A stretch of 64,000 bases of DNA from Ruminococcus gauvreauii. Its GTDB lineage: Bacteria > Bacillota > Clostridia > Lachnospirales > Lachnospiraceae. Shown here one piece after another: positions 25,672-35,206 of the stretch. Below the pieces are notes generated by a model. The model made no database searches, was not told the origin of the DNA, and saw only the letters and a program-made list of their open reading frames with translations. The DNA lies in assembly GCF_025151995.1 (NCBI RefSeq), contig NZ_CP102290.1, positions 3,348,001 through 3,412,000 of the forward strand, written 5' to 3'. Within the stretch, counting starts at the first letter, position 1, and each line of letters opens with the position of its first letter. The translations under genes and the position numbers were made by a program.

Positions 25672-27171
25672 TTATTTGAATGAAGCGTATGCTTTGCCGC
25701 CTTTCAGATTAACACCGTTTGCAGCAGCAAGCTCGTTAACGGTTACCAGATCATAGCCCAGAGACTTGAGTGTCGGAATCAACACTTCGGCGGCTTCCAC
25801 TGAGGTCCTGTGGATATCATGCATCAGCACGATATCTCCCGCCTGTATGCTGTTCAGCACTGTTTCAACGGTTGTCTGTACATCTTTGGTCTTCCAGTCA
25901 AGCGTGTCGACAGACCAGAGGATCAACGGCTGGCTAATAGTTTTGGCAGTTTCCTCGTCATAATTTCCTCCGGGCGGGCGTACCACCCATGAAGGGTCTT
26001 TTCCTGTAATCTCCCGGATTTTTTTGGCAGTTGAGGTGATCTGCTCCCTGGCATCTTTTTTCTCCAGCGATGTCAGTGTGGAGTGGTCGTAAGAGTGGTT
26101 TCCGACCTGGCATTTCATATCAAACATCCGTTTGATGGTATCTCCGTAACTGTCCACCTGATTGCCGAGCAGGAAGAAAGTAGCGGATGCATCATTGGCG
26201 TTCAGGCAGTCGAGCAGCCGGTCTGTGTAGGGACCCGGTCCGTCATCGAAGGTGAGAGCGATCTTTGTTCCGGCAGCAACCTTGCCGGCATCCGGGTTAT
26301 AACGTCCGTCACTGCCGAAGTAGCGGGCTTTCTGATTGTCCACCAGCCACCCTGTGTGCATCTTTCCGTCACCGTTCAGGTAATATGTGCCGTCTGCCAG
26401 TTCCAGCCATCCGGTCTGCATATCTCCGTCTGTGCTGAAATAATACCAGGCATCCCCGGTATCCAGCCACCCGGTTTTCATAGATCCGGCTTCTTCAAAG
26501 AAGTATGTTTTGTCGTTGATCGTCTGCCATCCATTCACCATGGCTCCGTCACTTCCCAGATAGTACCATACATCGCTGTCTTTCAGCCATCCGGTCTGCA
26601 TGATTCCATCTTCATTCAGAAAGTAATATTTGTCTTTATCGATCAGCCATCCGGTATGACGGGTACCATCCTCGTCGATATAATAGTACTGATCATCAGT
26701 CAGGATCCATCCTGTCGACAGGCTTCCGCTGTCATCAAAATGATATTTGGTGCCCTCGATCGTATACCATCCGGTTACCATGGCGCCGTCGTCATCCAGA
26801 TAATAGTGCTTTCCCTGGTCTTCCAGCCAGCCGGTTTCACGTTCTCCGGCATAATCAAGGTAATACCAGGTATCACTTTGTTCGATCCATCCCGTTTTCA
26901 TGTAACCGTCTTCGTCAAAGAAATAAGAGTTTCCATCGATGGAGAACCAGGTGTCTTTGACGGGAGAACCGGTATTTTCAATATACTGCCAGCCTTTTTC
27001 ATCGAGTTCCCAGTGGGAGAGCGGCTTGTCCGAACCTTCGGAAGGAGTTGGTTCCCATTTTGCGAGAGCGATCTCCTCCTGCACATATGCCATAATCTCC
27101 CGGCCGAACAGCAGGCAGGTTACGATGAACAGAATTCCGATAAAAATGGCTGTTATCTTCAGCTTTTTCAT
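25672..27171 (-). CDS. Polysaccharide deacetylase with glucan/choline-binding-type repeats
   Basis: A 499-residue surface protein. An N-terminal helix (about 5-24) acts as signal or anchor. Residues about 50-295 are eleven to twelve repeats of almost exactly 20 residues with the pattern YYLDxDGxMxTGW, the fold of cell-wall (choline/glucan) binding repeats. The C-terminal NodB domain has TFDDGP (Asp309, Asp310), metal ligands His359 and His363 in HSYDH, RPPGG, and LMHD near the end, so the catalytic set is complete. It probably deacetylates peptidoglycan or another wall polysaccharide while bound to the envelope. Its own promoter lies just upstream. Confidence 0.93.
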   Translation of the reverse strand: MKKLKITAIFIGILFIVTCLLFGREIMAYVQEEIALAKWEPTPSEGSDKPLSHWELDEKGWQYIENTGSPVKDTWFSIDGNSYFFDEDGYMKTGWIEQSDTWYYLDYAGERETGWLEDQGKHYYLDDDGAMVTGWYTIEGTKYHFDDSGSLSTGWILTDDQYYYIDEDGTRHTGWLIDKDKYYFLNEDGIMQTGWLKDSDVWYYLGSDGAMVNGWQTINDKTYFFEEAGSMKTGWLDTGDAWYYFSTDGDMQTGWLELADGTYYLNGDGKMHTGWLVDNQKARYFGSDGRYNPDAGKVAAGTKIALTFDDGPGPYTDRLLDCLNANDASATFFLLGNQVDSYGDTIKRMFDMKCQVGNHSYDHSTLTSLEKKDAREQITSTAKKIREITGKDPSWVVRPPGGNYDEETAKTISQPLILWSVDTLDWKTKDVQTTVETVLNSIQAGDIVLMHDIHRTSVEAAEVLIPTLKSLGYDLVTVNELAAANGVNLKGGKAYASFK

Positions 27172-27207
27172 AAAAAACTCCCCTTAATCATATTTTCCCA
27201 TGTCTAT

Positions 27208-27236
27208 ATGATAAGCGGATTCGACATAATTTGCAA
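27208..27236 (-). promoter_or_regulatory. Putative promoter of polysaccharide deacetylase
   Basis: On the minus strand TTGCAA (27236-27231), a 17-base spacer and TATCAT (27213-27208) lie 36 bases upstream of the start codon. Confidence 0.55.
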
Positions 27237-27258
27237 GAAAAATCCTGACCGCAAGGTT

Positions 27259-27879
27259 CTACAGATGCTGGTAATAAAAGATAGCGAGCTGCGTCCGGTC
27301 TCTCAGGGACAGCTTTTCCAGTATCAGACTGAGGTAGTTTCTTACGGTACCTTCGCTCAGAAACAGGTACTCTGCGATTTCTCTGTTGCTCTTTCCGTCG
27401 GCTACCAGTTTTATCACCTCATACTCACGGCTGCTGATATTATGCGACGCATAGTCGAAGTCTGAGGAGGTCTGAAGAAGATCTGGTAATTTTGCGGTGA
27501 TCGTATCACCGAACACGGTCTGACCGGTGTGTACCGACTTTATGGCTGGAATGATACTCTGGTAATCCTGCTTGAGCAGATACCCCCTGACACCCGACTT
27601 CAGGGCTTTGACGATATATTCATCGTCGGAAAAAGTGGTCAGCAGCAGGATCTTGGCTTCGGAATGTTTTGACAGGATCTGCACTGCGCCGTCCAGTCCG
27701 TCTGTATTCTGCATCCGGATATCCATCAGCAGTACATCCGGCCGAAATTTTTCGTAGAGGGGAAGCGCCTCGGCGCCGTCTGTTCCGATGGCTGCGACGT
27801 TTATTTCCGGGTCAGTTTCCAGAATGCTTTTTAAAGCTCCGGAGACGAGACAGTCGTCGTCTATGATCACAATCTTCAT
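27259..27879 (-). CDS. NarL/FixJ-family response regulator
   Basis: A 206-residue regulator: REC domain with DDD (7-9), Asp53 in LLMDIRM and Lys in LLKQD, then a LuxR-type HTH (ISSREYEVIKLVADGKSNREIAEYLFLSEGTVRNYLS). Its ATG overlaps the kinase stop (ATGA), so a longer upstream in-frame start is rejected. It works with the preceding kinase, and probably controls the divergent ABC-2 exporter through the inverted repeat at 29023. Confidence 0.92.
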   Translation of the reverse strand: MKIVIIDDDCLVSGALKSILETDPEINVAAIGTDGAEALPLYEKFRPDVLLMDIRMQNTDGLDGAVQILSKHSEAKILLLTTFSDDEYIVKALKSGVRGYLLKQDYQSIIPAIKSVHTGQTVFGDTITAKLPDLLQTSSDFDYASHNISSREYEVIKLVADGKSNREIAEYLFLSEGTVRNYLSLILEKLSLRDRTQLAIFYYQHL

Positions 27880-28955
27880 GTCGTTGTTCTCCTTTCCATC
27901 TGTTTGGGAACCGTGATAAAAATACGGAAGCCATGATCGCTGCTGATCTGTATGTTGCCGTTTAAACTCCATATGCGGTCTCTCATATTAATGAGTCCGA
28001 TGCCGGATTCTGTCAGAGGCTTTCCGGATGTTCCGTTATCCTCGATCAGAAGCTGATACAGTGCAGGGTGCTCCCGCAGAATGATGTGGACGGATGTTGC
28101 GTTGCTGTGCTTCATGATATTGGCCAGCGCCTCCTTCAAAATGGAAATAAAACCGTATTTGATGCCTCTGGGAACAGCATCGGTGATATCATAGTCCAGT
28201 CTGACCGGGCAGAAGGAAAATTCTGCAATCAGGCTTTTGACGGCCTCTTCCATATTAATGGATTCATCATGGAGGTCATGAACGCTGGAACGGATGTTGT
28301 CCATGGCGGAGGACAGGGTATCTTCCAGCTGGTTCAGGGAGGGCATGAGCACAGGCTCCCGGCTGACTGCTTTCAATGCGCCGGTCATCAGGATGGAACG
28401 TGTCAGCAGGTGACCCACGTTGTCATGGATCTCCCGTGCAATCCTGTTTCGTTCTCTTAAGGTTGCGGCGTAGATTTCGTAATCCTGCTTGTCACGCAGC
28501 GACTGGTTTTTCTGCTGCAGCAGCAGATTTAACTCGGTGGTATCGTCTCTGGTACGCTTATACTGCAGATCCAGATTCCGGTATGCGTGATTCAGCGAAA
28601 ACAAAAGTACAGCGATCAGACATCCCAGAAGAATGAAGAGTAAGAGAACGACCTGACCGGGAATGCAGTAACAGAGCAGAGAAAAGACACACAAGGAAGC
28701 GGCAGCATAATGCCGCGCACCAGCCAGGGCATAGGTGACAGCCGGCAGAAACAACAGCAGCTGCGGCATAATCCAGGATGCTGCGCTGTAAATCAGTAGA
28801 ATCGCCAGACGGTACCTTCTTCCCATAAAAGAGCAGGAGCAGACAATGGAGATACAGATCAAAAATGACAGTATAAAAACAGGTGTGATTTCTGTAAGCT
28901 GCACCGTAAACAGACTGTAGGCAAACAGCAGAAAAATACTGGCAATCGATCTCAT
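27876..28955 (-). CDS. DesK/LiaS-type sensor histidine kinase
   Basis: A 359-residue kinase with four to five tightly packed N-terminal membrane helices (about 1-135) and almost no extracytoplasmic loop, a coiled-coil linker, the HisKA_3 motif REIHDNVGHLL (His177) and a HATPase domain (EDNGTSG, GIGLINMRDR). Such intramembrane sensors often respond to envelope stress or to their linked ABC exporter. It is translated with the regulator and is divergent from an ABC-2 exporter. Confidence 0.9.
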   Translation of the reverse strand: MRSIASIFLLFAYSLFTVQLTEITPVFILSFLICISIVCSCSFMGRRYRLAILLIYSAASWIMPQLLLFLPAVTYALAGARHYAAASLCVFSLLCYCIPGQVVLLLFILLGCLIAVLLFSLNHAYRNLDLQYKRTRDDTTELNLLLQQKNQSLRDKQDYEIYAATLRERNRIAREIHDNVGHLLTRSILMTGALKAVSREPVLMPSLNQLEDTLSSAMDNIRSSVHDLHDESINMEEAVKSLIAEFSFCPVRLDYDITDAVPRGIKYGFISILKEALANIMKHSNATSVHIILREHPALYQLLIEDNGTSGKPLTESGIGLINMRDRIWSLNGNIQISSDHGFRIFITVPKQMERRTTT

Positions 28956-28978
28956 GGGCAGTCCCTCCTTCTGGTTAG

Positions 28979-29007
28979 ATTATATCTCACAGATGATTGG
29001 TTGGCAA
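28979..29007 (-). promoter_or_regulatory. Promoter of two-component system
   Basis: On the minus strand TTGCCA (29007-29002), 17 bases, TATAAT (28984-28979), 24 bases before the kinase start. Confidence 0.65.
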
Positions 29008-29022
29008 CTGCAGCAGAAATTC

Positions 29023-29036
29023 ATGACATTTGTCAT
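29023..29036. promoter_or_regulatory. Perfect inverted repeat, candidate operator of NarL-type regulator
   Basis: ATGACA-TT-TGTCAT lies between the divergent kinase and ABC exporter genes. It sits 16 bases upstream of the kinase -35 and about 46 bases upstream of a TATACT (29082-29087) that may be the -10 for the exporter. Spacing and symmetry suit a dimeric LuxR-type HTH protein. Confidence 0.55.
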
Positions 29037-29166
29037 ACTCTGTTCTGACGCAGTTCACTACGCAGGGGCTGCCGCATCCGGTATACTGTAATCATAAGAT
29101 ACCGGGGTCTTGTTTGGGATTACCCTTTGACCCTTGCGTCATCATAAAGAATGGCAGGAGGATTGT

Positions 29167-30099
29167 ATGATGATTACGATAGAAAATCTGGTGAAACGAT
29201 ATGGTGATCTGCTGGCGCTGGATCATTTGAATCTGGAGATTAAGGAGGGTGAGATATTCGGCCTTCTGGGGCCGAACGGGTCCGGAAAAACGACGGCGAT
29301 CAACTGTATGCTGGCTCTTTTAAAGTATGATAAGGGGATGATCCGTATCCGGGGGCAGGAGATGAAGCCTGACAGTTATGAGATCAAGAAAGAGATCGGG
29401 GTCGTTCTCCAGAACGTAGCAGTATTTGAGCAGATGACGGTGTACGAAAACATTGATTATTTCTGCGGGCTGTATGTTTCCGACAAAAGCAAGAGGAAAC
29501 AGCTGGTGGAAGAGGCCATTGCTTTTGTAGGACTGGAAGACTTTGTGAAGATGAGACCGAAAAAACTTTCCGGAGGTCTGCTGCGAAGACTGAACATCGC
29601 ATGCGGCATCGCGCATAAACCAAAGCTGATTTTCATGGATGAGCCTACCGTTGCGGTTGACCCTCAGAGCCGTAATAAGATTCTGGAAGGGATCATGGAA
29701 CTGAACCGTCAGGGATCTACGATCATTTACACATCGCATTACATGGAAGAGGTGGAACAGATCTGTTCCCGAATCGCCATCATCGATCACGGAAGAGTAC
29801 TCGCGACAGGTACGAAGGAGTCTCTGAAGAGTATGATCAAGACGGGGGAGACGATCACGATCGAAGCGGTGATCTTACAGGAAACACAGGTTGAAATGCT
29901 GCGGCAGCTACCGCATGTGTTTGACGTACACTATGAGGAACAGATTCTGAAGATACGATGCAGCAGGGGGAAACATAACCTGATACGTGTTCTGAATTAC
30001 CTGCAGGAACAGGACATTGCATTTGGAAGAGTGTTCTCGGAACTTCCTACATTGAACGATGTATTTCTTGAGATCACCGGAAAACAGCTTCGGGATTAG
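29167..30099 (+). CDS. ABC exporter ATPase (ABC-2 type)
   Basis: A 310-residue ATPase: Walker A GPNGSGKTT, signature LSGGLLRRLNIA, Walker B LIFMDEPTVAVD, H-loop TSHYMEE, and a C-terminal extension of about 90 residues usual in drug/antibiotic exporters. ATG 29167 follows AGGAGG; the in-frame upstream ATG at 29134 does not. It is the first of three exporter genes. The cargo is unknown (bacitracin/lantibiotic-like drug, lipid or peptide are possible). Confidence 0.9.
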   Translation: MMITIENLVKRYGDLLALDHLNLEIKEGEIFGLLGPNGSGKTTAINCMLALLKYDKGMIRIRGQEMKPDSYEIKKEIGVVLQNVAVFEQMTVYENIDYFCGLYVSDKSKRKQLVEEAIAFVGLEDFVKMRPKKLSGGLLRRLNIACGIAHKPKLIFMDEPTVAVDPQSRNKILEGIMELNRQGSTIIYTSHYMEEVEQICSRIAIIDHGRVLATGTKESLKSMIKTGETITIEAVILQETQVEMLRQLPHVFDVHYEEQILKIRCSRGKHNLIRVLNYLQEQDIAFGRVFSELPTLNDVFLEITGKQLRD

Positions 30100-30111
30100 G
30101 GGGGAAGAACA

Positions 30112-31227
30112 ATGATGCATTTATTGAAATATCTGTTGATACAGACTGTCCGGGAAAAAGAAAATATGTTCTGGGCGCTGATGTTTCCCATTGTGCTGGG
30201 AACGTTCTTTTACTTCTCATTCGGAAGCGGGGACATGGGGGAGGATATGGAGGCGATACCGGTCGCAGTTGTCCGGGAGGCAGAAGACCACGCTTTTATG
30301 ACATTTCTGGATGAAATGGACGGCGACATCCTGAAGGTAAGTGAGATGACGGAGGATAGGGCGCAGGCTGCTCTTAAAGGCGGAAAAGTTACAGGGATTT
30401 TCCATGCAGGTGATACTCTTTCTCTGACAGTCGGTTCGTCAGGAATCAGCGAGAGCATCCTGAAATCCCTGCTTGATACGTATCAGAAAAATGCCGCCAT
30501 GATGGAACGGATTGCCGAAGAGTATCCGGAGCGCATGCAGGATGCGCTGCAGTCTCTCAGCGAATACCGGACAATGACGACGGCGGTATCTCCGGGCGGA
30601 AAGACGCATGATAATAATGTAATGTATTTTTTTGCTCTGATTGGTATGGCGTGTCTGTTCGGAGCATTTCTGGGTCTTCAGTCGATCTATGACATGAAGC
30701 CGAATCTCTCGGCGCTCGGGGCGAGACAGAGCATTACACCGACACACCGCCTGAAGCTGATCCTGTGTGATCTGATCGTGGTGTTCGTGATTCATTATAT
30801 CAATATCCTTCTGGTCGTTGCCTATCTGAGATTTGTGTTGAAGATCAATCTGGGTGATAACATCGCGGCCTTGCTGGGCGTGTGTCTGCTGGGAAGTATG
30901 ATCGGAGTGGCTTACGGTATTATGATCGGATGTCTGAAGAAGGTCGACAAAGGAGTAAAAATAGGGATTGTGGTAGGCAGCAGCCTGTTCTTCAGTTTCC
31001 TGGCTGGCATGATGGTGGGCAATATGAAAGATATCATAGAGCGCAGCTGTCCTGTTGTGAACCGTCTGAATCCGGCGGCAGTCCTGTCCGATGCATTTTA
31101 CTGTATGGCGGTGTATGATAGTCCGGAACGTTTCCTGCGGAATATCATAACGATGGTAATCATGGCCGTATTGTTTGTAACAATTGCATTTCTTGGAATC
31201 AGGAGGGAGCGCTATGACAGTATTTAA
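30112..31227 (+). CDS. ABC-2 exporter permease 1
   Basis: A 371-residue membrane protein: one N-terminal helix (about 20-38), a large extracytoplasmic loop (about 40-170), then five to six helices, the ABC2_membrane_3 layout. The RQSITPTHRLKLILCDL segment between helices is typical. GGGGGGA precedes the ATG. It pairs with the next permease, whose gene it overlaps. Confidence 0.85.
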   Translation: MMHLLKYLLIQTVREKENMFWALMFPIVLGTFFYFSFGSGDMGEDMEAIPVAVVREAEDHAFMTFLDEMDGDILKVSEMTEDRAQAALKGGKVTGIFHAGDTLSLTVGSSGISESILKSLLDTYQKNAAMMERIAEEYPERMQDALQSLSEYRTMTTAVSPGGKTHDNNVMYFFALIGMACLFGAFLGLQSIYDMKPNLSALGARQSITPTHRLKLILCDLIVVFVIHYINILLVVAYLRFVLKINLGDNIAALLGVCLLGSMIGVAYGIMIGCLKKVDKGVKIGIVVGSSLFFSFLAGMMVGNMKDIIERSCPVVNRLNPAAVLSDAFYCMAVYDSPERFLRNIITMVIMAVLFVTIAFLGIRRERYDSI

Positions 31228-32377
31228 AGGTTTTCTGAAGATCATTAAGAGTAATCGGCACATCATTATCATGTATATCGTGATCTTTATGACCATCTCT
31301 GTTATGTCACAGAAGTTTCTGGGGGAAACTGAGCAGGAAGGCTTTGAGGCGTCAAGGCTTGATGTGGCAGTGATCGATAAAGACGGGGGCATCGTTGCAG
31401 GTAAGTTTAAAGAATTTCTGGCGCTGTACCACGATGTGAAAGAGGTTCCGGATGACAGGGATATGATTCAGGAAGAGATGTTTAACCGAAATCTCGACTA
31501 TGTCGCGGTCATACCGGAGAACTTTGAGGAGGCGTGTTTGGGGCAGCAGGGACCTGTGGAGACGATCAGGCTGCCGGACTCAAACAAGGCGTTTTACGCA
31601 GATCAGCAGATCAATACGTTTTTGAATGACATGCGGGTAATGACAGATTCCGGTTTCAGCGCAGGGGAGGCAGCGGATGAGATTCTGAGGATCTCCGGCG
31701 AGAAAGTGCAGGTGACCATGCTTGATCAGGATGGACACGGCGGACAGAAGCCGCCGTATGTCTTCATGTTTCAGTATATGCCTTATATCATGCTGGCGGT
31801 GCTTTGTTACTGTATGAGTTATGTTCTGATCGCATTCCGCAAAAAAGAAGTCCGCAGCAGAATGCTCTGTTCAGCGGTCAGTGTCCGCAGCCAGAATATG
31901 CAGATGATATTGGGGACGGCTCTGTTTGGGATTGTTTTCTGGGTGTTGTGCCTTCTGATGACACTGGCATTAAACGGCATGGATTTTCTGCAGGACGGCC
32001 ACGCCCTGCTGTATATGCTGAACAGCTTCCTTATGATGCTGGTTGCCCTGTCGATGGCATATCTTCTGGGCATATGCTGCAAGAGTGATATTACAGTCAA
32101 TGCTGTCGTGAATGTAGCGGCGCTGGGAATGAGTTTTCTGTGCGGTGTATTCGTACCGCTGGAAGTCATTGGGGTACAGGTCCGGCGTGTGGCACAGTTT
32201 CTTCCGGTTTACTGGTATGAATATATCCATCAGGTTATAAGTTCACATGCTGTGCTGAACGAGGGTATGAAAACGGATATTTTAAAAGGCGTGGGAATAC
32301 AGCTGGCGTTTGCCGCGGCGTTTCTGTGCATCGCAGTGATGCTGGATAAGTACAGGGGACAGACTGCTAAAAGCTGA
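31214..32377 (+). CDS. ABC-2 exporter permease 2
   Basis: A 387-residue membrane protein with the same layout as the preceding permease: an N-terminal helix (about 15-33), an extracytoplasmic domain to about residue 185 and six helices (FRKKEVRSRMLCSAVSVRSQNMQM between helices). The ATG at 31214 follows AGGAGGGA and lies inside the end of permease 1, so the two are co-translated. They probably form a heterodimer. Confidence 0.85.
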   Translation: MTVFKGFLKIIKSNRHIIIMYIVIFMTISVMSQKFLGETEQEGFEASRLDVAVIDKDGGIVAGKFKEFLALYHDVKEVPDDRDMIQEEMFNRNLDYVAVIPENFEEACLGQQGPVETIRLPDSNKAFYADQQINTFLNDMRVMTDSGFSAGEAADEILRISGEKVQVTMLDQDGHGGQKPPYVFMFQYMPYIMLAVLCYCMSYVLIAFRKKEVRSRMLCSAVSVRSQNMQMILGTALFGIVFWVLCLLMTLALNGMDFLQDGHALLYMLNSFLMMLVALSMAYLLGICCKSDITVNAVVNVAALGMSFLCGVFVPLEVIGVQVRRVAQFLPVYWYEYIHQVISSHAVLNEGMKTDILKGVGIQLAFAAAFLCIAVMLDKYRGQTAKS

Positions 32378-32390
32378 GAACCCTGATATG

Positions 32391-32446
32391 AAAGTCCGGT
32401 TTCCGGGGACTTTAACGTCCCATATACGGAAACCGGACTTTTTTTT
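32391..32446 (+). terminator. Rho-independent terminator of ABC exporter operon
   Basis: AAGTCCGGTTTCCG pairs with CGGAAACCGGACTT and is followed by eight T. The loop itself contains a small GGGAC/GTCCC hairpin. Confidence 0.92.
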
Positions 32447-32454
32447 CAAAGGGT

Positions 32455-32484
32455 TTGAACTGTTTTTGGGGTATGTGGTAGAAT
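32455..32484 (+). promoter_or_regulatory. Putative promoter of pseudouridine synthase/ligase genes
   Basis: TTGAAC (32455-32460), an 18-base spacer and TAGAAT (32479-32484), 31 bases before the start codon. Confidence 0.6.
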
Positions 32485-32515
32485 AGCAGTATGTCAAAAA
32501 AATGGTGGGAAGAAC

Positions 32516-33250
32516 ATGCAGGAAAAAGAACGTTTGAATAAATTTTTAAGTGAGGCGGGCGTATGCTCCAGAAGAGAGGCGGACCGGTTGATCGAGGCAG
32601 GTGCGGTGACGGTTAACGGCGAACCTGCCGTGACGGGCATGCGGGTCTCGGAGGAAGATACCGTGCTCGTCAAAGGAAAGAAGATCAGGAAAAAGGAAGA
32701 GATGGTTCTTCTGCTGATGAATAAACCAAGAGGCCTCATCTGTACGGCGCAGACCAGGGAAAAACCAAATATCATAGAATATCTGAATTATCCGGTGAGG
32801 GTCTATCCGGTCGGCCGGCTTGATAAGGAGTCAGAAGGCCTGCTGCTGCTGACGAATAACGGGGATCTGGTGAATCGGATCATGCGGGCGGGCAATTTTC
32901 ACGAGAAAGAGTACCGCGTTTGGGTGGACAGGCCCATTGACCAGGAATTCATCAAAAAGATGAGCGGCGGCGTCCCGATTCTGAATACGGTGACGCGGCC
33001 GTGTAAAGTGAGAAAAACGGGGAAAAATACGTTTAGTATTATATTGACGCAGGGACTGAACCGACAGATCAGACGAATGTGTGAATATCTCGGATATCAG
33101 GTGAAAAGACTGGTACGCGTCCGTATCATGAACCTCAGACTGAACGGCATAGAAACGGGAGCATACCGCAGGATTACGGATCAGGAGTACAGAGAACTGC
33201 AGGAACTTTTAAAAGATTCCACATCGCTGTCTTGGAAGGAGAGATTATGA
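32516..33250 (+). CDS. RsuA/RluF-family rRNA pseudouridine synthase
   Basis: A 244-residue enzyme with an N-terminal S4 RNA-binding domain (RLNKFLSEAGVCSRREADRLI, about 6-55) and a synthase domain with catalytic Asp103 in VGRLDKESEGLLLLTN. The C-terminal part (GLNRQIRRMCEYLGYQVKRLVRVRIMN) resembles RluF, which modifies U2604 of 23S rRNA; RluB/RsuA cannot be excluded. It overlaps the start of ligA by 4 bases. Confidence 0.9.
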   Translation: MQEKERLNKFLSEAGVCSRREADRLIEAGAVTVNGEPAVTGMRVSEEDTVLVKGKKIRKKEEMVLLLMNKPRGLICTAQTREKPNIIEYLNYPVRVYPVGRLDKESEGLLLLTNNGDLVNRIMRAGNFHEKEYRVWVDRPIDQEFIKKMSGGVPILNTVTRPCKVRKTGKNTFSIILTQGLNRQIRRMCEYLGYQVKRLVRVRIMNLRLNGIETGAYRRITDQEYRELQELLKDSTSLSWKERL

Positions 33251-35199
33251 ACCAGCAGGAATATATGAAGGAACTTGTCGGGAAGCTGAATGAGGCTTCC
33301 AGGGCTTATTATCAGGAAAACAGAGAAGTGATGAGCAATTTTGAATATGACAGACTCTATGATGAGCTGGAGAAACTCGAGGAAGAGACGGGAGTCGTTC
33401 TGGCGAACAGTCCGACAGTGTCTGTCGGATATGAATCACTCGACGAACTTCCGAAGGAAGAGCATGAACGTCCGATGCTGTCGCTGGACAAGACGAAGGA
33501 CGCAGAGGCACTCAAAAAGTTCATCGGCGCAAATAGGACGCTGCTGTCATGGAAGCTGGACGGACTCACGATTGTTCTCACATACCGGGACGGTGAATTG
33601 CACAAGGCTGTCACAAGAGGAAACGGTGTGATCGGCGAGGTGATCACCAACAATGCAAAAGTATTTCAGAACATTCCGCTTAAGATTCCGTATCCGGGAG
33701 AGCTGGTCTTAAGAGGCGAAGCCATCATCACGTATTCGGATTTCGAAAAGATCAACCGGCTGATACCGGATGTGGATGCGCGTTATAAGAATCCCAGAAA
33801 TCTTTGCAGCGGTTCCGTACGTCAGCTGGATAACCGTATAACAGCCAGGCGGAATGTCCGCTTTTTTGCGTTTGGGCTTGTGAGGGCGGAGGACGTTGAC
33901 TTCCACAATTCGCGTGAGTCGCAGATGGAATGGCTGAAAGAACAGGGATTTGAGACAGTGGAATACCGTATGGTGGACGCAGATAACGTGGAGAAGGAAA
34001 TCGAATGGTTTTCGAATCATATCGGGAAAAATGATTTCCCATCAGACGGACTGGTCGCTGTCTATGATGACATTGCATATGGAGAATCGCTGGGGAGCAC
34101 GGCAAAGTTTCCAAGGAATTCCTGCGCGTTTAAATGGGCGGATGAGACGAGACAGACGCATCTCGTAAAGATCGAGTGGAGTCCGTCGCGGACAGGCCTG
34201 ATCAATCCAATCGCTGTATTTGAACCGGTGGAACTTGAAGGAACGACGGTCAGCCGTGCAAGCGTACACAATCTCAGCATACTGAAAGCCCTGGAGCTGG
34301 GGGAAGGAGATGAGATCACCGTCTATAAGGCAAATATGATCATTCCTCAGATTGCGGAAAATCTGACCAAAAGCGGATTTAAAGATATGCCGGAGAAGTG
34401 CCCGGCATGCGGGGAAGAAACACACGTACAGCAGGACAGTGACGTTGAGGTACTGATGTGTACCAATTCAGAATGTCCGGCGAAAGCGATCAAGGCATTT
34501 ACGCTGTTTGTCAGCCGCGATGCGATGAATATTGAAGGATTGTCGGAAGCGACTCTGGAAAAGTGGATAGCCAGAGGTTTTTTGAAAGATTTTGGGGATA
34601 TCTTTGAGATCAGCAGATATCGGGAAGAAATCACAACCATGGAAGGATTTGGGGAAAAGTCATATGAAAATCTGATACAGAGCATTGACAGGGCGAGACA
34701 CACGACGCTTCCGCGTCTTCTGTATGCGCTGGGCATTCCCAATATCGGTGTGGCAAACGCAAAGATGATATGCAGAAGCTTTCAGAATAATCTCGAGAAG
34801 ATCCGCAGTGCGACCGAAGAAGAACTGCAGGATATCGAGGGAGTGGGTGCCGTGATCGCGCGGGCTTTCGCAGAGTATTTCCGAAAAGAAGAGAATCAGA
34901 AGAAACTCGATCATCTGCTGGCGCACGTGGAACTTGAGGAACAGCAGGAAGAGGAAGCACAGATATTTGAGGGCAGGAACTTTGTGATAACAGGAAGCGT
35001 TGTACATTTTGCAAACCGAAGCGAACTGAAGGAAGAGATTGAGAAGCGGGGCGGCAGGGTGACCGGAAGCGTGTCCTCCAAGACGGATTATCTGATCAAC
35101 AATGATGCCGGTTCCGCGTCTTCGAAGAATAAGAAAGCGGCACAGCTGGGGGTTATGGTGATCACCGAGGAAGAATTTCTTAAAATGCTGCAGAAATAG
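33247..35199 (+). CDS. ligA: NAD+-dependent DNA ligase LigA
   Basis: A 650-residue ligase that seals nicks in replication and repair. Domain Ia (YYQENREVMSNFEYDRLYDEL) is followed by the adenylation domain with WKLDG, whose Lys103 is the AMP acceptor, an OB fold, a four-cysteine zinc finger (CPAC...CTNSEC), a helix-hairpin-helix region and a C-terminal BRCT domain (from about 570, NFVITGSVVHFANRSEL). The TRGNG..GEVITNN segment replaces the commoner TRGDG..GEDVT, a Lachnospiraceae feature as I recall. ATG 33247 follows AAGGAGAG; 33232 is less likely. Confidence 0.95.
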   Translation: MNQQEYMKELVGKLNEASRAYYQENREVMSNFEYDRLYDELEKLEEETGVVLANSPTVSVGYESLDELPKEEHERPMLSLDKTKDAEALKKFIGANRTLLSWKLDGLTIVLTYRDGELHKAVTRGNGVIGEVITNNAKVFQNIPLKIPYPGELVLRGEAIITYSDFEKINRLIPDVDARYKNPRNLCSGSVRQLDNRITARRNVRFFAFGLVRAEDVDFHNSRESQMEWLKEQGFETVEYRMVDADNVEKEIEWFSNHIGKNDFPSDGLVAVYDDIAYGESLGSTAKFPRNSCAFKWADETRQTHLVKIEWSPSRTGLINPIAVFEPVELEGTTVSRASVHNLSILKALELGEGDEITVYKANMIIPQIAENLTKSGFKDMPEKCPACGEETHVQQDSDVEVLMCTNSECPAKAIKAFTLFVSRDAMNIEGLSEATLEKWIARGFLKDFGDIFEISRYREEITTMEGFGEKSYENLIQSIDRARHTTLPRLLYALGIPNIGVANAKMICRSFQNNLEKIRSATEEELQDIEGVGAVIARAFAEYFRKEENQKKLDHLLAHVELEEQQEEEAQIFEGRNFVITGSVVHFANRSELKEEIEKRGGRVTGSVSSKTDYLINNDAGSASSKNKKAAQLGVMVITEEEFLKMLQK

Positions 35200-35206
35200 G
35201 AACAGA

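Noticed and set aside
26083..27465. A 460-codon plus-strand frame opposite the deacetylase
   Set aside because: Its apparent repeats simply mirror the 20-residue repeats of the real gene; no start signal.
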